Assembly (NCBI RefSeq): GCF_030409415.1 | Contig: NZ_JAUFPW010000008.1 | Location: forward strand, 1-64,000 | Reading direction: 5' to 3' | Source of the DNA: Pedobacter aquatilis | GTDB taxonomy: Bacteria > Bacteroidota > Bacteroidia > Sphingobacteriales > Sphingobacteriaceae | Length of the DNA stretch: 64,000 bases | Shown: in pieces, positions 1-9,130 of the stretch | How positions within the stretch are numbered: the stretch's first letter is position 1 | Layout: each line of letters begins with the position of its first letter | Notes under the pieces: model-generated | What the model was told of the DNA's origin: nothing | Database searches by the model: none | What the model saw: the letters and a program-made list of their open reading frames with translations, nothing else | Program-made: the position numbers and the translations under genes

Positions 1-212
1 TCATGGGGGTTGTTTCGAAAGCACAAAGGAACTGTTTTTACAGTTCCTTACCCTATGATTCCCTTAAGTTAATGACATTGCCCCAACCCCTCCTTGAAAA
101 TAAGGTGGGGAGCTTCCTCTTAAAGTTTGAAATATACATTATCGTTGCTGTCGCGAAGCAATCTCTTTTCCAAAAGATTGCTTCCTACCTCACAATAATG
201 GTTTCTTATAAA
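1..212. repeat. Intergenic repeat-rich tail downstream of alaS
   Basis: No convincing gene is seen here. A hairpin is formed by GAAGCAATCT at 155-164 and AGATTGCTTC at 175-184. It belongs by eye to the same family of 'CGAAGCAATCT' palindromes found near 61690 and, in a diverged form, near 16771. A second weak inverted repeat (CCCCAACCCC.. / ..GGTGGGG) lies around 80-110. Both resemble the short mobile or structural palindromes common between genes in Bacteroidota; the hairpin may also help end alaS transcription, although no clear T-tract follows it on the minus strand. Confidence 0.5.
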
Positions 213-2828
213 TTATTGCGAAATAAAACTTTCTGCCTTAGCTAAAACATTTGGTAAACCTGTCGGGTTTTTTCCACCTGCTGTTGCATAAAACGGCTGA
301 CCACCGCCTCCGCCTTGAATTTCTTTACCCAATTCACGAACGATATTCGAAGCATTCATTCCTTTTTTCACCAAATCATCAGAAAGCATTACGGTTACAC
401 CAGGCTTGCCATCAATTTCTGTGGTAAATACCAGGAATAAATTATCAATCATATCCTTTAGCGAAAAAGCTAAGTTTTTCACAGCATCTGCACTTTGTAA
501 ATCGATGTGTTTAGCTATCAGGTTTACGCCATTAATGCCACGTACATGATGCACAATTTCATGCTTTAGATTGCTTACTCGCTCTAAAGTAGATTTTTCA
601 ATCTCTTTTTTAAGTTTTGCATTTTCATCAAGCAAAGCCTGAACAGAAGCCGATAAATCTTTACTTCCGTTCAACAAGGTTTTTAAATGACCAAGTTCTT
701 TACGTTGCTCCAGAAAATATTGTTCAGCTTTATCAGCAGTAATGGCTTCAATTCTTCTAACACCAGCTGCAACGGCACTTTCAGCAATAATTTTAAACGA
801 ACCTATTTGCCCGGTTGCTTTTACGTGTGTTCCACCGCAAAGTTCTTTTGAAAAATGGTCATCAAAAGTTATCATACGAACAAAATCACCATATTTTTCG
901 CCAAATAAAGCGGTAACACCACTTTCAATAGCATCTTGGTACGGTACATTTCTCTGTTCCTTTAACTTTATATTTTGCCTGATTTTTTGGTTTACAATCA
1001 CCTCAATCTGTGCGAGTTCTTCATCAGTAACTTTTGCGAAATGCGAAAAATCGAAACGTAAATAATCAGCGTTAACTAATGAACCTTTTTGATTTACATG
1101 GTTGCCCAAAACTTGTTTCATTGCGGCATGAAGCAAGTGTGTAGCTGAGTGATTATCTTCAGTTAAAATACGTTTGTCTTCATCTACAACCGCCCAAAAC
1201 TTACCCTCCAAATTATCTGGAAGAATATCTGCAAAATGTACTGTTAAACCATTTTCCTTTTTGGTATTGGTAATATCAACCCAAAATTGGCGGCTATGGT
1301 CTTCTAAACGACCCGTATCGCCAACCTGCCCGCCACTTTCGGCATAAAAAGGCGTTTGGCGCAACACAATTTGATATTGCTCTTTTCCTTTAGCTTTAAC
1401 TTTACGGTATTTTAAAATTTCAGTTTCGATTTCTAAATCATCGTAACCAACAAATTCACTTTGTTCATCAGCATTTACAATTACCCAATCGCCAGTATCA
1501 ATTGCGGTAGCAGCACGACTATCGTCTTTCTGTTTTTTAAGTGCCTGTTCATAAGCAGTTAAATCAACCGACCAACCTTTTTCACGAGCCATTAATTCTG
1601 TTAAATCAATTGGGAAACCAAATGTATCAGATAGTTCAAAAGCGAAACTTCCATCTACAATATTATTGGTTGCCTGATATTTTTCGAAACGCTGAATTCC
1701 TGTTGATAATGTTCTCAAAAACGAAACTTCTTCTTCCAAAACAACTTTCTGAACGAAATCCTGTTGAGAAATCAACTCATCGAAAACACCTTTGAACTGC
1801 TCTGCCAATAATGGAACCAACTGATTTAAAAACGGCTCTTTGAAATTTAAGAAAGTATACGCATAACGTACAGCACGACGTAAAATTCTACGAATTACAT
1901 AACCAGCCTTATTATTTGATGGCAATTGTCCATCAGCAATTACAAATGAAATCGCCCTGATATGGTCAGCCATCACACGCATGGCGATATCTGTTTTTTC
2001 ATCAGCACCATATTTAATTCCAGATTTTTCAGCAATAAACTGAATCATTGGCTGAAAAACATCGGTATCGTAATTGGATGTTTTTTCTTGTAAAACCCTA
2101 ACCAAGCGTTCAAAACCCATTCCGGTATCTACGTGTTTGGCTGGTAAACTTTGCAAAGAACCATCTTTTAAACGGTTAAATTGCATAAATACATTGTTCC
2201 AGATTTCGATAACCTGCGGATGGTCGGCATTCACCAAAGTAGCGCCATCAACGGCAGCTTTTTCCTCATCGGTACGGCAATCTACATGGATTTCAGAACA
2301 TGGTCCACATGGTCCGGTATCGCCCATTTCCCAAAAATTATCTTTTTTGTTTCCTGGCAAAATATGGCTTTCATCAACATATTGTTTCCAAAGGTCATAA
2401 GCTTCCTGGTCTTTTTCTAAACCCTCTTTTTCATCACCCTCGAAATAGGTAACATATAATTTCTCTTTCGGAATTTTATAAACCTCAGTTAGTAATTCCC
2501 AGCTCCAGGCAATGGCATCTTTCTTAAAATAATCGCCAAAACTCCAATTTCCCAGCATTTCAAACATAGTGTGGTGATAGGTATCTATACCAACTTCTTC
2601 TAAATCGTTGTGCTTGCCAGATACTCGTAAGCAGCGCTGAGTATCTACAACACGGGCATATTTAATCGCGGCTTCGCCTAAAAACAAATCTTTAAATTGA
2701 TTCATACCGGCGTTGGTAAACATCAATGTTGGGTCGTTTTTAACCACAATTGGTGCCGATGAAACAATATGGTGTTGTTTGGATTCAAAATAACTAAGGA
2801 ATGCCTGTCTAATCTCTTTTGCTGTCAT
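213..2828 (-). CDS. alaS: Alanyl-tRNA synthetase
   Basis: This cytoplasmic enzyme charges tRNA-Ala with alanine and hydrolyses mischarged Ser/Gly-tRNA-Ala. At 871 residues it has the full bacterial length. The class II aminoacylation domain is at the N-terminus (MTAKEIRQAFLSYFESK start, GDTGPCGPCSE near residue 165, DTGMGFERLV near 235). The editing domain carries the zinc-ligand motifs SATHLLHAA (about 562) and CGGTH (about 662). The C-Ala domain ends with the glycine-rich GGGGGQPFYATAGG. The start at 2828 gives the standard N-terminus. It is transcribed alone, divergently from the MerR gene, with a 116-bp shared upstream region. Identification is secure. Confidence 0.98.
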   Translation of the reverse strand: MTAKEIRQAFLSYFESKQHHIVSSAPIVVKNDPTLMFTNAGMNQFKDLFLGEAAIKYARVVDTQRCLRVSGKHNDLEEVGIDTYHHTMFEMLGNWSFGDYFKKDAIAWSWELLTEVYKIPKEKLYVTYFEGDEKEGLEKDQEAYDLWKQYVDESHILPGNKKDNFWEMGDTGPCGPCSEIHVDCRTDEEKAAVDGATLVNADHPQVIEIWNNVFMQFNRLKDGSLQSLPAKHVDTGMGFERLVRVLQEKTSNYDTDVFQPMIQFIAEKSGIKYGADEKTDIAMRVMADHIRAISFVIADGQLPSNNKAGYVIRRILRRAVRYAYTFLNFKEPFLNQLVPLLAEQFKGVFDELISQQDFVQKVVLEEEVSFLRTLSTGIQRFEKYQATNNIVDGSFAFELSDTFGFPIDLTELMAREKGWSVDLTAYEQALKKQKDDSRAATAIDTGDWVIVNADEQSEFVGYDDLEIETEILKYRKVKAKGKEQYQIVLRQTPFYAESGGQVGDTGRLEDHSRQFWVDITNTKKENGLTVHFADILPDNLEGKFWAVVDEDKRILTEDNHSATHLLHAAMKQVLGNHVNQKGSLVNADYLRFDFSHFAKVTDEELAQIEVIVNQKIRQNIKLKEQRNVPYQDAIESGVTALFGEKYGDFVRMITFDDHFSKELCGGTHVKATGQIGSFKIIAESAVAAGVRRIEAITADKAEQYFLEQRKELGHLKTLLNGSKDLSASVQALLDENAKLKKEIEKSTLERVSNLKHEIVHHVRGINGVNLIAKHIDLQSADAVKNLAFSLKDMIDNLFLVFTTEIDGKPGVTVMLSDDLVKKGMNASNIVRELGKEIQGGGGGQPFYATAGGKNPTGLPNVLAKAESFISQ

Positions 2829-2864
2829 TACGTTTTATAATTGAGCAACAAAATTAAAATTTTA

Positions 2865-2897
2865 TTGCGTTAATAAGGAAAAATCAAGCTACATTTG
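2865..2897 (+). promoter_or_regulatory. Putative Bacteroidota-type promoter for the MerR gene
   Basis: TTG at 2865-2867 is followed after 22 bp by TACATTTG at 2890-2897, a perfect match to the TAnnTTTG -7 element of Bacteroidota; the spacing is within the 17-23 bp range reported for Flavobacterium-type promoters. Transcription would start near 2904, about 40 bp before the ATG at 2945. Confidence 0.55.
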
Positions 2898-2944
2898 AAT
2901 ACTTTAATTAAACGTTGTAAAACCTTAATAATCAATCACCAATT

Positions 2945-3280
2945 ATGCCATACAAAGAAAGAGACATCAATAAAATGTATTATACTATGGGCGAAGTGAC
3001 TGAAATGTTTAATGTGAACGCGTCTCAAATCCGTTTTTACGAAAAGGAATTCGATATTCTGCAACCGAAGAAAAATAAGAAAGGCAACCGCCTGTTTACC
3101 CCTGAAGACATTGAAAATTTAAAAATTATTTTCAATCTTGTTGATGAAAAAGGCTTTACATTAAAAGGCGCAAAAGAGCATTTAAAAAATAATAAAGGCG
3201 ATGTTAAGGAGAACCAGAAAATTATAGATTCTTTAGAAAAGTTGAAAGGTTTTTTGGTGAATTTGGCGCAGGAGCTTTAA
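2945..3280 (+). CDS. MerR-family transcriptional regulator
   Basis: A 111-residue protein with an N-terminal winged-helix MerR domain: YYTMGEVTEMFNVNASQIRFYEKEF (read in two parts) is the helix-turn-helix with the usual 'IRFYE' signature, followed by a wing and a short helical dimerisation segment. There is no C-terminal effector domain, so it is like the short MerR proteins found in many Bacteroidota. A downstream Met at residue 11 could also serve as start. Its target is not evident; it lies divergent from alaS and 138 bp before the barrel/ComEC operon, so regulating either neighbour is possible but unproven. Confidence 0.85.
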   Translation: MPYKERDINKMYYTMGEVTEMFNVNASQIRFYEKEFDILQPKKNKKGNRLFTPEDIENLKIIFNLVDEKGFTLKGAKEHLKNNKGDVKENQKIIDSLEKLKGFLVNLAQEL

Positions 3281-3418
3281 TTCAGTTAGCTCAATATTTA
3301 ACTTTAAAATCTTTGCCAAAAAAAACAATCATTTTTTTTATTCTAAAATAATTTCCTAATTTGGAATAACCAAACGCCAATCTTCCCTATTTTTTATTTA
3401 CTGGTTTAACGCCTCAAA

Positions 3419-4219
3419 ATGAAGATATGGAACGTATTATTAATCTCCCTCACCCCTTTTTATTTATTTGCTCAAAACAATTTGGGGCCGCGGTTAAGTG
3501 CCATGGGCAACAATGGTGCCGCTGTTACCGATGTTTGGGCATTGCAAGCAAATCCATCAGGAATAACGGCTCTTGAAAAACCAACAATTTCTTTAAACTA
3601 CATCAAGCATCTGTTTAGTAATGAAATAAGTACGCAGGGATTTGCATTGGTTGTTCCCTTTAAAAACAACTTTGTTGGCGCAAGTTTTCAACGTTACGGA
3701 TTTTCGGAATACAACGAAAGTAAAGTAGGTTTTGCTTATGCGAAGAAATTCGGAAATAAGCTTTCCATTGCTTTAAATGGCAATTATCATCAGTTGAAAA
3801 TTGCGAATTATGGCGCATTAAATGGTTTTTCTATTGATGTTGGTGCTTTGTATCAATTTAATAATGTATTTACTTTAGGCGCATTTGTAAGCAATCCAGC
3901 TCAGCAAAAGTTCAGCAGCTCATTAGTTTCTGGCGAAATCCCTACATCATTGAATATTGGTGGAACATATCTCGCCTCTGATAAAGTGCTCATCGCCACA
4001 ACAATTTCCAAAACATTAAATCAATCTGTCGATGTAAGATTAGGTATTGATTATAAAATATTCGCTTTGCTAAGTCTGCGAGGCGGTTTAAGCGCAAAAC
4101 CCTTTAAATAATATGTAGGTTTCGGGTTGAATTACAAGAAGTTTCTAATGGATATGGCCACCGCTTACGATGCCAATCTGGGTTATGCACCTCAATTTGC
4201 TGTTGGCTATGCGTTTTAA
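3419..4219 (+). pseudogene. PorV/PorQ-like outer-membrane barrel gene interrupted by an in-frame TAA
   Basis: The first 230 codons (3419-4108) encode a signal peptide (about residues 1-18, ending in LFAQ) and a barrel-like protein beginning LGPRLSAMGNNGAAVTD, a start typical of PorV/PorQ-type Bacteroidota outer-membrane proteins that carry 'ANPAG'-like loops (here QANPSG). TAA at 4109-4111 stops it. The same frame then stays open for 35 more codons and ends at 4217-4219 with a classic outer-membrane C-terminus, GYAF. The intact length would therefore be about 266 residues with one lost codon. The next gene's ATG (4209) overlaps this second stop, which supports the longer frame as the ancestral one. 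It could be a true nonsense mutation, a sequencing error, or a shortened but still made protein lacking its last strands. Family placement is by eye and tentative. Confidence 0.7.
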
Positions 4220-6239
4220 ATTGTTGACTATGCTGTTGCTGATGATGGGGTTCATTGCCAATGCTCAAAATGCAGAAAAGGAAATTGATTTGCGTGACAT
4301 TCTGGAAAGCGTTGCCGAAAATCTGCCCGATGATTATGACATGACGGAGCTGATTGATTTGTTGACCAGATATCGAAAACACCCAATTAACCTAAATAAA
4401 ACTACGCCAGATGAATTAAAGACTTTCGTTTTTCTTTCGCCGTTGCAAATCAGTAATTTCTTTAGCCACATTAAAGAAAATGGCAACCTTGTCGATGTTC
4501 TGGAACTTCAATCTATTAATGGATTTGATGCCAAAACGGTGCAGAGTTTACTTCCTTTTGTAACCTTAAACGCTGCAACAGAATATGAAAAACTGACCTT
4601 AAAAAACATCATTCAGTTTGGCGAGAATGATTTAGTTATGCGTTTCGCTCAAACGCTGCAAAAGCAAAAAGGCTTTACCGATTTGTCAGGCAACAGATAT
4701 TTAGGTTCTCCGGAAAGATTTCAGACACGCTATCGCTACCATTACGGAAACATTCTTTCAGCAGCCATTACTTTGGATAAAGATGCGGGCGAAAAATTTA
4801 TTGGCAAACCCTTCGATTTTTTATCAGGAAATATTGCTTTAGCAAAGCTTGGAAAGATAAAAAAGTTAGTTTTAGGAGATTACACCTTACAATTCGGACA
4901 AGGTTTAGCCATGTGGTCGGGCTTTGCTTTTGGCAAAGGACCGGATGTAACCAGTGTAGCGAAAAAAGATTTGGGCCTGCGTCCTTATACTTCTGCTAAC
5001 GAATATTCATTTCTCCGTGGCGCTTCCGCGACGGTTAATCTTTACAAAAACATCGATATTACGCCTTTCGTTTCCTTTAGAAATTTGGATGCAAGTCAGG
5101 ATGTTGATTTTGACGGAAATTTAGTACAATCAACTATCAACCAAACAGGTTTGCATAGAACGCCGACTGAAATTGAGAATCGAAATTCTTTAAGTCAGCG
5201 TATTTACGGCGCTGTAATTCAATATACTAAAAATGAATTCGGAATTGGTGCTATTGCTTATCAAACTAAATTCAGTAATAGTTTTATCACTCAAGCGGCT
5301 GTTTACGATAGATTTAGTTTTACTGGAAATTCGCTCACAAACGTTGGCCTTTATTACAATTACACCTACAAAAACATTTACTTTTTTGGCGAAGGTGGCA
5401 AAAGCTTAAATAGTGGTTTGGCGTATGTGAATGGTGCTTTAATAAGTTTATCTCCAATAGTTTCGGCTGCGATAACTTACCGGAATTACACAAAAGATTA
5501 TCACAACTTTTTTAATCAAGCCCTAGCAGAAGCAAGTGAGGCGATAAATGAAAAGGGATTATACACAGGGTTAAATATCGTACCAAATAAGCGTTGGTCA
5601 TTTTCTATTTATGGCGATTATTATCAATTTCCGTGGTTAAAATATCGTGTGGATGCACCATCCAAAGGTTACGAAATACTTGGTCAGGCAATTTATACAC
5701 CGACCAAAACATTCAAAATTTTAGCCAGATTCAAAACCGAAAACAAACAGCAAAATACTGATTTGGAGGTTCCGATTAACTTTTTGGATGAGGTAAAAAA
5801 AGAGGGTTATCGTGTAGAAGTTAGCTGGCAACTGAACAAAAAGTGGAGCTTTCAAAATCGTGCGGAAGTTTCGCAATACAAAAAAGGTGATGCGAACCGG
5901 GAGTTTGGATATTTAGTTTACCAGGATGTAGATTATTCACCCATGTTTTCCAAAATCACAGGTAATTTCCGTATTGCATATTTCAATACACCAAGTTACA
6001 ATAGCCGAATTTATGCTTACGAAGATGATGTTTTGTACAGTTTCGCATTCGGAATGTACGATGGAAAAGGTTTCAGAACATACCTCAACGTAAAATATAA
6101 TATTGCCAAAAAATTAAATATTTGGGCAAGATATGCCATGTTTTATTATAAGGATGTAGAAACCGTGGGCACTTATTTGGATGAAATCCAAGGTAATAAA
6201 AAATCAGAAATCAAGATTCAGTTAAGGTATCAATTCTAA
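4209..6239 (+). CDS. Outer-membrane beta-barrel protein with N-terminal ComEA-like helix-hairpin-helix region
   Basis: I place the start at ATG 4209 (676 residues) because it begins a good signal peptide, MRFKLLTMLLLMMGFIANAQ, and overlaps the end of the preceding frame; an ATG at 4170 would add 13 residues before it. After the signal, residues about 55-120 look like a ComEA double helix-hairpin-helix: INLNKTTPDELKTF, then ELQSINGFDAKTVQSLLPFV. The glycine hairpin of the first motif (usually LPGIG) is degenerate (FLSPLQ). The remaining ~550 residues are rich in alternating aromatic/polar strands, including LGDYTLQFGQGLAMW, and end in IQLRYQF, an outer-membrane barrel C-terminus. It sits 3 bp before comEC, so a role in DNA passage across the outer membrane is an attractive inference but is not shown. 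It may instead be an unrelated barrel using HhH as a structural module. Confidence 0.8.
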   Translation: MRFKLLTMLLLMMGFIANAQNAEKEIDLRDILESVAENLPDDYDMTELIDLLTRYRKHPINLNKTTPDELKTFVFLSPLQISNFFSHIKENGNLVDVLELQSINGFDAKTVQSLLPFVTLNAATEYEKLTLKNIIQFGENDLVMRFAQTLQKQKGFTDLSGNRYLGSPERFQTRYRYHYGNILSAAITLDKDAGEKFIGKPFDFLSGNIALAKLGKIKKLVLGDYTLQFGQGLAMWSGFAFGKGPDVTSVAKKDLGLRPYTSANEYSFLRGASATVNLYKNIDITPFVSFRNLDASQDVDFDGNLVQSTINQTGLHRTPTEIENRNSLSQRIYGAVIQYTKNEFGIGAIAYQTKFSNSFITQAAVYDRFSFTGNSLTNVGLYYNYTYKNIYFFGEGGKSLNSGLAYVNGALISLSPIVSAAITYRNYTKDYHNFFNQALAEASEAINEKGLYTGLNIVPNKRWSFSIYGDYYQFPWLKYRVDAPSKGYEILGQAIYTPTKTFKILARFKTENKQQNTDLEVPINFLDEVKKEGYRVEVSWQLNKKWSFQNRAEVSQYKKGDANREFGYLVYQDVDYSPMFSKITGNFRIAYFNTPSYNSRIYAYEDDVLYSFAFGMYDGKGFRTYLNVKYNIAKKLNIWARYAMFYYKDVETVGTYLDEIQGNKKSEIKIQLRYQF

Positions 6240-6242
6240 AAT

Positions 6243-8330
6243 ATGTTTAAAGCCGAATATGTTTTCGTTAGAATTTTAGCACCCCTATTGTTAGGAATTG
6301 GGATTTTCTATTTTTTCCAAAGGGAAGAACTAATTCCAATTCTGGGTTTGATAACTTGCCTATTACTCATTAGCCTTTTTCTATTGAATATAACTTATAA
6401 AAAACTGAATGGCTATAAGTACAAGGGCATAACGGGTATGCTAATTTTTGTCTTTTTCTTTTTCCTCGGCGGATTTTTATGTGCTTTAAATAGCCAAAAA
6501 CTTAAGGCAGATTATTTTGGAAGAAAGGATTACAAGCATTTAAAAGTATGGGTAAATGATGAGCCAGAGCAAACGAACGATATTTTGCGGTTCAAGGTAA
6601 GCATGGTTTCTGGATATGAAAATAATAAACCAATCAAACTCAGCGGACAATTATTATTGGCTTTAAAGTTAGATAGCTTACAACCGGTAAAATTAAAATA
6701 TGGCGATGAGTTAATTATTTCCGCAAAATATTTAGAAGTTGAACCACCATACAATCCTGCGGAATTTGATTTCAAACGCTGGTTGGCCAGTCAGAATGTT
6801 TATGAACAAACTTTCATCAATCAAAATCATCTGTTAAAAACCAATAAAAATATTGGAAATCCTATCATAGAATTCGCTTTGGATTTAAGAGAAAAACAAA
6901 TTGCGAAATACAGAAAACTGATTAAAAATGATGAAGCTTTTGCCGTAGCATCAACATTAATTTTAGGCTACCGGGCCGATTTAAGCAAAGAAACTTTGGC
7001 AGCATATTCCAAAACGGGAACCATCCATGCACTATCAGTTTCCGGCAGCCACGTTGCCATAATCTTCTTCGTGTTGGATTTTTTGTTGTTATTTCTAGAC
7101 AAGAAAAGAGGATTAAAAATTTTGAAGTTTGTAATAATTTGTGGTTTAATCTGGTCTTATGCACTCATTACCGGTTTATCTCCTTCAGTAGTGCGGTCGG
7201 CAATTATGATTACCATTTTTATTACAGCGAAAACCTTTGCCAAAAACAAAAATGGTTACAATACGCTTGCCTTTGCAGCATTTTGTCAATTAATTTATAA
7301 TCCGTTTCTTATTTGGGATGTTGGTTTCCAGCTATCCTATATTTCGGTTTTTGGTTTGATTTATCTCCAACCGAAAATTTACAAGTGGCTTTACGTTAAA
7401 AACAAATGGCTGAATAAAATTTGGGAGCTGGTTGCGCTTTCATTGGCTGCTCAACTGGTTACTTTTCCACTTTGTATTTATTATTTCCACCAATTTCCAG
7501 TCTATTTTCTACTTGGGAATTTATTCATATCCATTCCGCTAATCGTCATCATGATTTTAGGCATTGCAGTGCTCATTCCTATTGTAGATAAATTATCGCC
7601 AATTTTCGAATGGATAATTGTAACGACGAACAACGTATTAAAATGGATAGCTGATTTGCCCTACTCTACTTTCTCAGCCATCTGGATTAATTTACCTGAG
7701 TTAATTTTGCTGAGTTTAGCACTTGGTTTGTTCATTTATGCGCTATCAAAATATAACAAACAACTAATCTTCACTTCAATTATAGTTTACATATTTTATC
7801 AAGCGATAATAGTTTTCGATAATTATACAGCCATCACGCAGAAGAAAATTATCTTTTTCACCTTAAGAAAAAACTATGCTGCTGCATTTATGCAAGGCTC
7901 AAAAGCAATTATACTAACTGATTTGAGTGAAAGCGACAAGAATTTTCATTTTTTTGTTAAACCAGCGTTAGAGCAATCGCAGATTAGTAAAATCGATTTT
8001 ATCAGCTTAAAGAAAGATACTTTACTTGGAAACTTCATTCTTAAAAACAAACAAATTATTTTTAACGATTATAAAATTTTGCTTTTAGATGAATCATTAA
8101 ATTATAAGAAGCTAAATATGAAAGGCAAATTTGAAAGCATCTGGATAACGGGCAATACGAAATTCAAATTAGAAAATCTTCCAAAAGAAATTCAATATCA
8201 AAATATGATAATCGACGCTAAAAATAGAGATTATAAAATTGAAATTTTTAAAACCTTTGCTGAAAATAATAAAATTACCCCTCACATTTTAAAGAAAAAT
8301 CCTGCATATTTGGTTCAACTAACTAAATAA
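6243..8330 (+). CDS. comEC: ComEC/Rec2-family competence membrane protein
   Basis: A 695-residue polytopic inner-membrane protein. The N-terminal membrane anchor and soluble OB-like (DUF4131) region are at about 1-200. The Competence domain follows, with the hallmark HALSVSGSHVAIIF near residue 262 and LSPSVVRSAIM near 315, then a run of further membrane helices to about 530. In the family this is the channel carrying single-stranded DNA into the cytoplasm during transformation. The C-terminal ~160 residues, where many homologues carry a metallo-beta-lactamase nuclease domain, begin with KKIIFFTLRKNYAAAF but show no HxHxDH motif, so that domain looks degenerate or lost, as in other Bacteroidota ComEC proteins. 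It is tightly spaced between the HhH-barrel gene (3 bp) and the crotonase gene (1 bp), so it is one operon. Confidence 0.92.
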   Translation: MFKAEYVFVRILAPLLLGIGIFYFFQREELIPILGLITCLLLISLFLLNITYKKLNGYKYKGITGMLIFVFFFFLGGFLCALNSQKLKADYFGRKDYKHLKVWVNDEPEQTNDILRFKVSMVSGYENNKPIKLSGQLLLALKLDSLQPVKLKYGDELIISAKYLEVEPPYNPAEFDFKRWLASQNVYEQTFINQNHLLKTNKNIGNPIIEFALDLREKQIAKYRKLIKNDEAFAVASTLILGYRADLSKETLAAYSKTGTIHALSVSGSHVAIIFFVLDFLLLFLDKKRGLKILKFVIICGLIWSYALITGLSPSVVRSAIMITIFITAKTFAKNKNGYNTLAFAAFCQLIYNPFLIWDVGFQLSYISVFGLIYLQPKIYKWLYVKNKWLNKIWELVALSLAAQLVTFPLCIYYFHQFPVYFLLGNLFISIPLIVIMILGIAVLIPIVDKLSPIFEWIIVTTNNVLKWIADLPYSTFSAIWINLPELILLSLALGLFIYALSKYNKQLIFTSIIVYIFYQAIIVFDNYTAITQKKIIFFTLRKNYAAAFMQGSKAIILTDLSESDKNFHFFVKPALEQSQISKIDFISLKKDTLLGNFILKNKQIIFNDYKILLLDESLNYKKLNMKGKFESIWITGNTKFKLENLPKEIQYQNMIIDAKNRDYKIEIFKTFAENNKITPHILKKNPAYLVQLTK

Positions 8331-8331
8331 T

Positions 8332-9108
8332 ATGGATAAACTGGTTCTGTACAGTGTAGAAAATAGAATTGCAACAATAACCATCAACCGCCCTGGAAAG
8401 CGAAATGCTTTAAATCCTGAATTGATTGCAGCATTAACAGATGCTTTTATTCAGGCTGAGGAAGATGATGATGTAAAGGTTGTGGTTTTAAATGCTAATG
8501 GAGGCACATTTAGCGCTGGCGCCGATTTAGAATATCTGCAACAATTGCAAAACAATACCTTTGAAGAAAACGTTGCCGATTCAAATAACCTCAAAAAACT
8601 TTTCACTACCATTTATTATTTACCAAAAATTGTAATTGCACAAGTTGAGGGACATGCAATAGCTGGAGGTTGCGGTTTAGCTACCATTTGCGATATTATT
8701 TTCGCCACGCCTGAAAGTAATTTCGGTTATACAGAAGTGAAAATTGGCTTTGTACCTGCAATTGTTTCATGCTTTTTAATGCAAAAAGTTAATGAAACGA
8801 TAGCCAAAGAGATTTTACTTACCGGAAAAACTTTCCCGGCAGCACAAGCCTTGGAATATAAACTCATAAATTTTGTAACAAATTCGGCAGAAATAGCTCT
8901 AAAGGTTAAAGAATTTGCATTAAGTTTGTGTAGAGAAAGTTCGGGCAATTCGTTAATGATTACGAAACAATTAATTAGTCAGACTACAAATCCATTGCTC
9001 GAAAAAACTTTAGAAACCGCCGTGCAGATTAATGCCCGGGTTAGAGAAAGTGACGATTTTAAAAAAGGAATTGCGTCCTTTTTAAACAAAGAAAAAATTA
9101 ACTGGTAA
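8332..9108 (+). CDS. Enoyl-CoA hydratase/isomerase family protein
   Basis: A 258-residue crotonase-fold enzyme with the family's length. The CoA-binding and oxyanion-hole signatures are RPGKRNALNPELI (about 20-32), SAGADLEYL (about 62) and EGHAIAGGCGLATICD (about 107-122). A YTEVKIGFVPA segment at about 137-147 carries one acidic residue where hydratases place a catalytic Glu; I cannot tell hydratase from isomerase or from methylglutaconyl-CoA hydratase. It acts in the cytoplasm on acyl-CoA substrates. It follows comEC by 1 bp, an operon link with no obvious functional logic, so the co-transcription may be incidental. Confidence 0.9.
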   Translation: MDKLVLYSVENRIATITINRPGKRNALNPELIAALTDAFIQAEEDDDVKVVVLNANGGTFSAGADLEYLQQLQNNTFEENVADSNNLKKLFTTIYYLPKIVIAQVEGHAIAGGCGLATICDIIFATPESNFGYTEVKIGFVPAIVSCFLMQKVNETIAKEILLTGKTFPAAQALEYKLINFVTNSAEIALKVKEFALSLCRESSGNSLMITKQLISQTTNPLLEKTLETAVQINARVRESDDFKKGIASFLNKEKINW

Positions 9109-9130
9109 ATAACTAAACTGAAATAAAAAC

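Noticed and set aside
3..245. 80-codon open frame at the left edge
   Set aside because: It overlaps the alaS end and intergenic palindromes, and the translation is low-complexity with no domain.
742..2420. Several plus-strand open frames opposite alaS
   Set aside because: They are antisense shadows of a strongly conserved gene.
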